Shown here piece by piece: positions 6,486 to 7,834 of a stretch of DNA of 7,834 nt. The notes under the pieces are model-generated. The model did no database searches. It saw only the letters and a list, made by a program, of their open reading frames with translations, and was not told the DNA's origin. Source of the stretch: Campylobacterota bacterium (GTDB lineage Bacteria > Campylobacterota > Campylobacteria > Campylobacterales > Sulfurimonadaceae); assembly GCA_013153755.1 (NCBI GenBank), contig JAADDU010000092.1, forward strand, positions 1-7,834. The letters are read 5' to 3'. Every line of letters begins with the position of its first letter. Positions within the stretch are counted from its first letter, which is position 1. A program made the translations under genes and the position numbers.

Positions 6486-7253
6486 ATGCAAGGAAAAGTA
6501 CTATTTGTTAGTGGTGGAACTCGTGGAATTGGAAAAGCAATGGTTTATGCTTTTGCTCAAAAAGGTTGTGATGTAGCATTTACTTATGCATCTAGTGCAG
6601 ATACTGCAAACGAAATCATAGTAGATGTTGAGAAAAACTATGGTGTAAAGTGTAGAGCATACAAACTAAATATCTTAGAGCCACTAACTTATAAAGATGT
6701 ATATAAAGAGTTTGATGAAGATTTTGATAGACTTGACTACTTTATATCAAACGCTATCATCTCTGGTCGTGCTGTTGTTGGTGGTTTTGCTCCATTTATG
6801 AGGCTAAAACCAAAAGGTCTTGGAAATATCTACACTGCAACAGTTGAAGCTTTTGTAGTTGGTGCACAAGAGGCTGCAAAAAGGATGGAAGTTAATGGTG
6901 GTGGAAGTATCATCAGTATGAGTTCAACAGGAAACCTTGTTTACACTCCAAACTATGCAGGTCACGGAACAAACAAAGCAGCAGTTGAAGCTATGGTTAG
7001 ATACGCAGCAGCAGAACTTGGTGAGAAAAACATCCGTGTAAATGCAGTAAGTGGTGGACCAATCGATACAGATGCATTAAAAGCATTTCCAAACTATGAA
7101 GAAGTAAAAGCTGAAGTTGTAAAACGCTCTCCACTATCTCGTATGGGAGATGTTACAGACTTGACAGGTGCATGTTTGTTTTTATGTTCAGAAGCCTCAT
7201 CATGGCTAACAGGACAAACTATAGTTATAGATGGTGGAACTACTTTTCAATAA
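6486..7253 (+). CDS. fabL: FabL-type enoyl-ACP reductase (short-chain dehydrogenase family)
   Basis: A 255-residue SDR protein with Rossmann motif SGGTRGIG (9-16), SNAIISG (88-94) in place of the usual NNAG, and SSTG (147-150). The catalytic pair is Tyr157-x6-Lys164, the wide spacing of enoyl-ACP reductases, not the Y-x3-K of ordinary SDRs. The following RVNAVSGGPIDTDAL (184-198), with SGG in place of SPG, and FPN (201-203) closely resemble Bacillus subtilis FabL. This points to NAD(P)H-dependent reduction of enoyl-ACP, the last step of each fatty acid elongation round. The start is set at 6486 from the ribosome site and because the SDR fold begins at GKVLFVSGG. Other SDR activities cannot be excluded, and a separate FabI elsewhere in the genome is possible. 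Confidence 0.82.
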   Translation: MQGKVLFVSGGTRGIGKAMVYAFAQKGCDVAFTYASSADTANEIIVDVEKNYGVKCRAYKLNILEPLTYKDVYKEFDEDFDRLDYFISNAIISGRAVVGGFAPFMRLKPKGLGNIYTATVEAFVVGAQEAAKRMEVNGGGSIISMSSTGNLVYTPNYAGHGTNKAAVEAMVRYAAAELGEKNIRVNAVSGGPIDTDALKAFPNYEEVKAEVVKRSPLSRMGDVTDLTGACLFLCSEASSWLTGQTIVIDGGTTFQ

Positions 7254-7263
7254 ATCTTATAAT

Positions 7264-7312
7264 AAGAGATAAAGTGTTAGACTATATCTCTTTTCTAAAA
7301 CACTTAGAAAAG
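7264..7312. terminator. Overlapping inverted repeats in the convergent spacer, possible terminator
   Basis: Three hairpins can form but exclude one another: 7264-7271 with 7285-7292 (8 pairs), 7272-7280 with 7295-7305 (9 pairs with a 2-base bulge), and 7290-7297 with 7305-7312 (8 pairs, 7-base loop). The first ends in a T-rich stretch (CTCTTTTCT) on the + strand, 11 bases after the reductase stop, so it could terminate the dapA transcript. No hairpin has a long T tract in either direction. The rest of the spacer up to 7359 is AT-rich without recognisable signals. Confidence 0.4.
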
Positions 7313-7359
7313 TAATAAAATTATCTAGCTAAATCACACCAACTATAAATATATCTATT

Positions 7360-7647
7360 TTAATCTTCCTCTACAAATCCAAAATCTTCATCATCACCTT
7401 TTTGAGCTTCTACTATATCATCTATAAGCTCTTTTGCTTCATCTTCATCTATATCACCACTTTGTATATCATCTAATACATCTTCTAAGTCTGCTTTAAA
7501 TTCACGAAGCTCTTCTATCTCTTCTTTTGCATCTTCTGAAGCATCTTTGTTATCTGCTATCTCTTCAAAAATCTCATCAAGTCTTTCATTTATATCCGGT
7601 ATAACACTCTTTGTTAAAAGTTCTTCTAATTTTTCTGTATATGACAT
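7360..7647 (-). CDS. Highly acidic small helical protein, function unknown
   Basis: A 95-residue protein with 39 Asp/Glu against 9 Lys/Arg by my count, so it is strongly negative. It has no cysteine or tryptophan, and no signal peptide or membrane segment. The pattern suggests two or three amphipathic helices (about 4-30, 36-61 and 68-82) with Leu/Ile at heptad-like spacing and a disordered acidic tail ending FVEED. Such proteins can be helical-bundle partners, chaperone-like or nucleic-acid mimics, but I see no family signature. The ribosome site AAGGAA (7654-7659) is 6 bases upstream of the ATG. The ATG directly follows the stop codon of the ankyrin gene, so the two are almost certainly one transcript with coupled translation. 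Confidence 0.8.
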   Translation of the reverse strand: MSYTEKLEELLTKSVIPDINERLDEIFEEIADNKDASEDAKEEIEELREFKADLEDVLDDIQSGDIDEDEAKELIDDIVEAQKGDDEDFGFVEED

Positions 7648-7834
7648 CTATTTTTCCTTATTTTTATTTAATAGTTCTAAAACTCTTTTTTTACCCATCT
7701 TTCTTGCAAAATCTACTGCTTTAAAACCTTTATTATCCACTGCATCTATATTTACACCTAACTCTAAAAGTTTTTTTATTATCTCTATCCTACCATAAGA
7801 TATTGCTGACATAAAAGGAGTAAATCTACTTTTT
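7648..7834 (-). CDS. Ankyrin-repeat protein, C-terminal end (partial)
   Basis: The last 61 codons of a frame that continues beyond the right edge, ending at TAG (7648-7650). The sequence reads FTPFMSAISYGRIEIIKKLL, then ELGVNIDAVDNKGFKAVDFA and RKMGKKRVLELLNK. This is one ankyrin repeat (TPxxxAxxxGxxEIIKxLLExGxNxx) followed by the start and capping helices of a second (DNKGxxAxDFA...), ending in a Lys-rich tail. Ankyrin repeats bind proteins; the partner is unknown. The gene immediately downstream encodes the acidic protein, whose start directly abuts this stop. Length, repeat number and any signal peptide lie outside the window. Confidence 0.85.
   Translation of the reverse strand, partial: KSRFTPFMSAISYGRIEIIKKLLELGVNIDAVDNKGFKAVDFARKMGKKRVLELLNKNKEK

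Noticed and set aside
7547..7798. An 83-codon open frame on the + strand across the acidic and ankyrin genes
   Set aside because: It is antisense to two genes that have sensible composition, a good ribosome site and a recognisable ankyrin repeat; its Ser/Phe/Leu content is a reverse-strand shadow.

Overview
The window looks like chromosomal DNA from a Campylobacterota bacterium (the former Epsilonproteobacteria), most like the Sulfurimonas/Sulfuricurvum group. The DNA is AT-rich, with heavy use of ATA, AAA and TTA codons. The order mobB, fbp, short Cys-rich gene, metG, Mur-like gene matches, from memory, the Campylobacter jejuni block Cj0841c to Cj0837c. The pair dapA plus SDR-type reductase matches Cj0806-Cj0807. 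No tRNA, rRNA, CRISPR array or insertion sequence was seen.

Positions 1-692: the C-terminal tail of a YggT-family membrane protein (+) meets a convergent lipoprotein gene (-). An inverted repeat covering both stop codons separates them. The lipoprotein gene and the mobB operon then diverge from a 91-base spacer with a TATAAT box on each strand.

Positions 693-5175 hold a tightly packed + strand operon. It encodes MobB (molybdenum cofactor nucleotide attachment), a short class I fructose-1,6-bisphosphatase, a 65-residue cysteine-motif protein, methionyl-tRNA synthetase, and a 331-residue protein that reads as a degenerate MurF-like ligase without its ATP-binding loop. Junctions are a 1-base gap, an 8-base overlap, a 21-base gap and a 4-base ATGA overlap. 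A small single-pass membrane protein with a coiled coil follows 17 bases later (5193-5540).

Positions 5541-7253: dapA (lysine and diaminopimelate synthesis) has its own TATAAT box. It is followed at once by a reductase whose Y-x6-K active site and C-terminal motifs match FabL, enoyl-ACP reductase III. These genes supply a peptidoglycan/lysine precursor and fatty acid elongation.

Positions 7254-7834: a short convergent spacer with overlapping inverted repeats separates the reductase from a - strand pair. That pair is an ankyrin-repeat protein cut by the window edge and a strongly acidic 95-residue protein whose start codon directly follows the ankyrin stop codon.

Most of the window is conserved housekeeping sequence. 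The less described elements are the Mur-like pseudoenzyme, the Cys-motif protein between fbp and metG, the ankyrin/acidic pair and the small coiled-coil membrane protein. I see no clear evidence of a new defence or mobile system.
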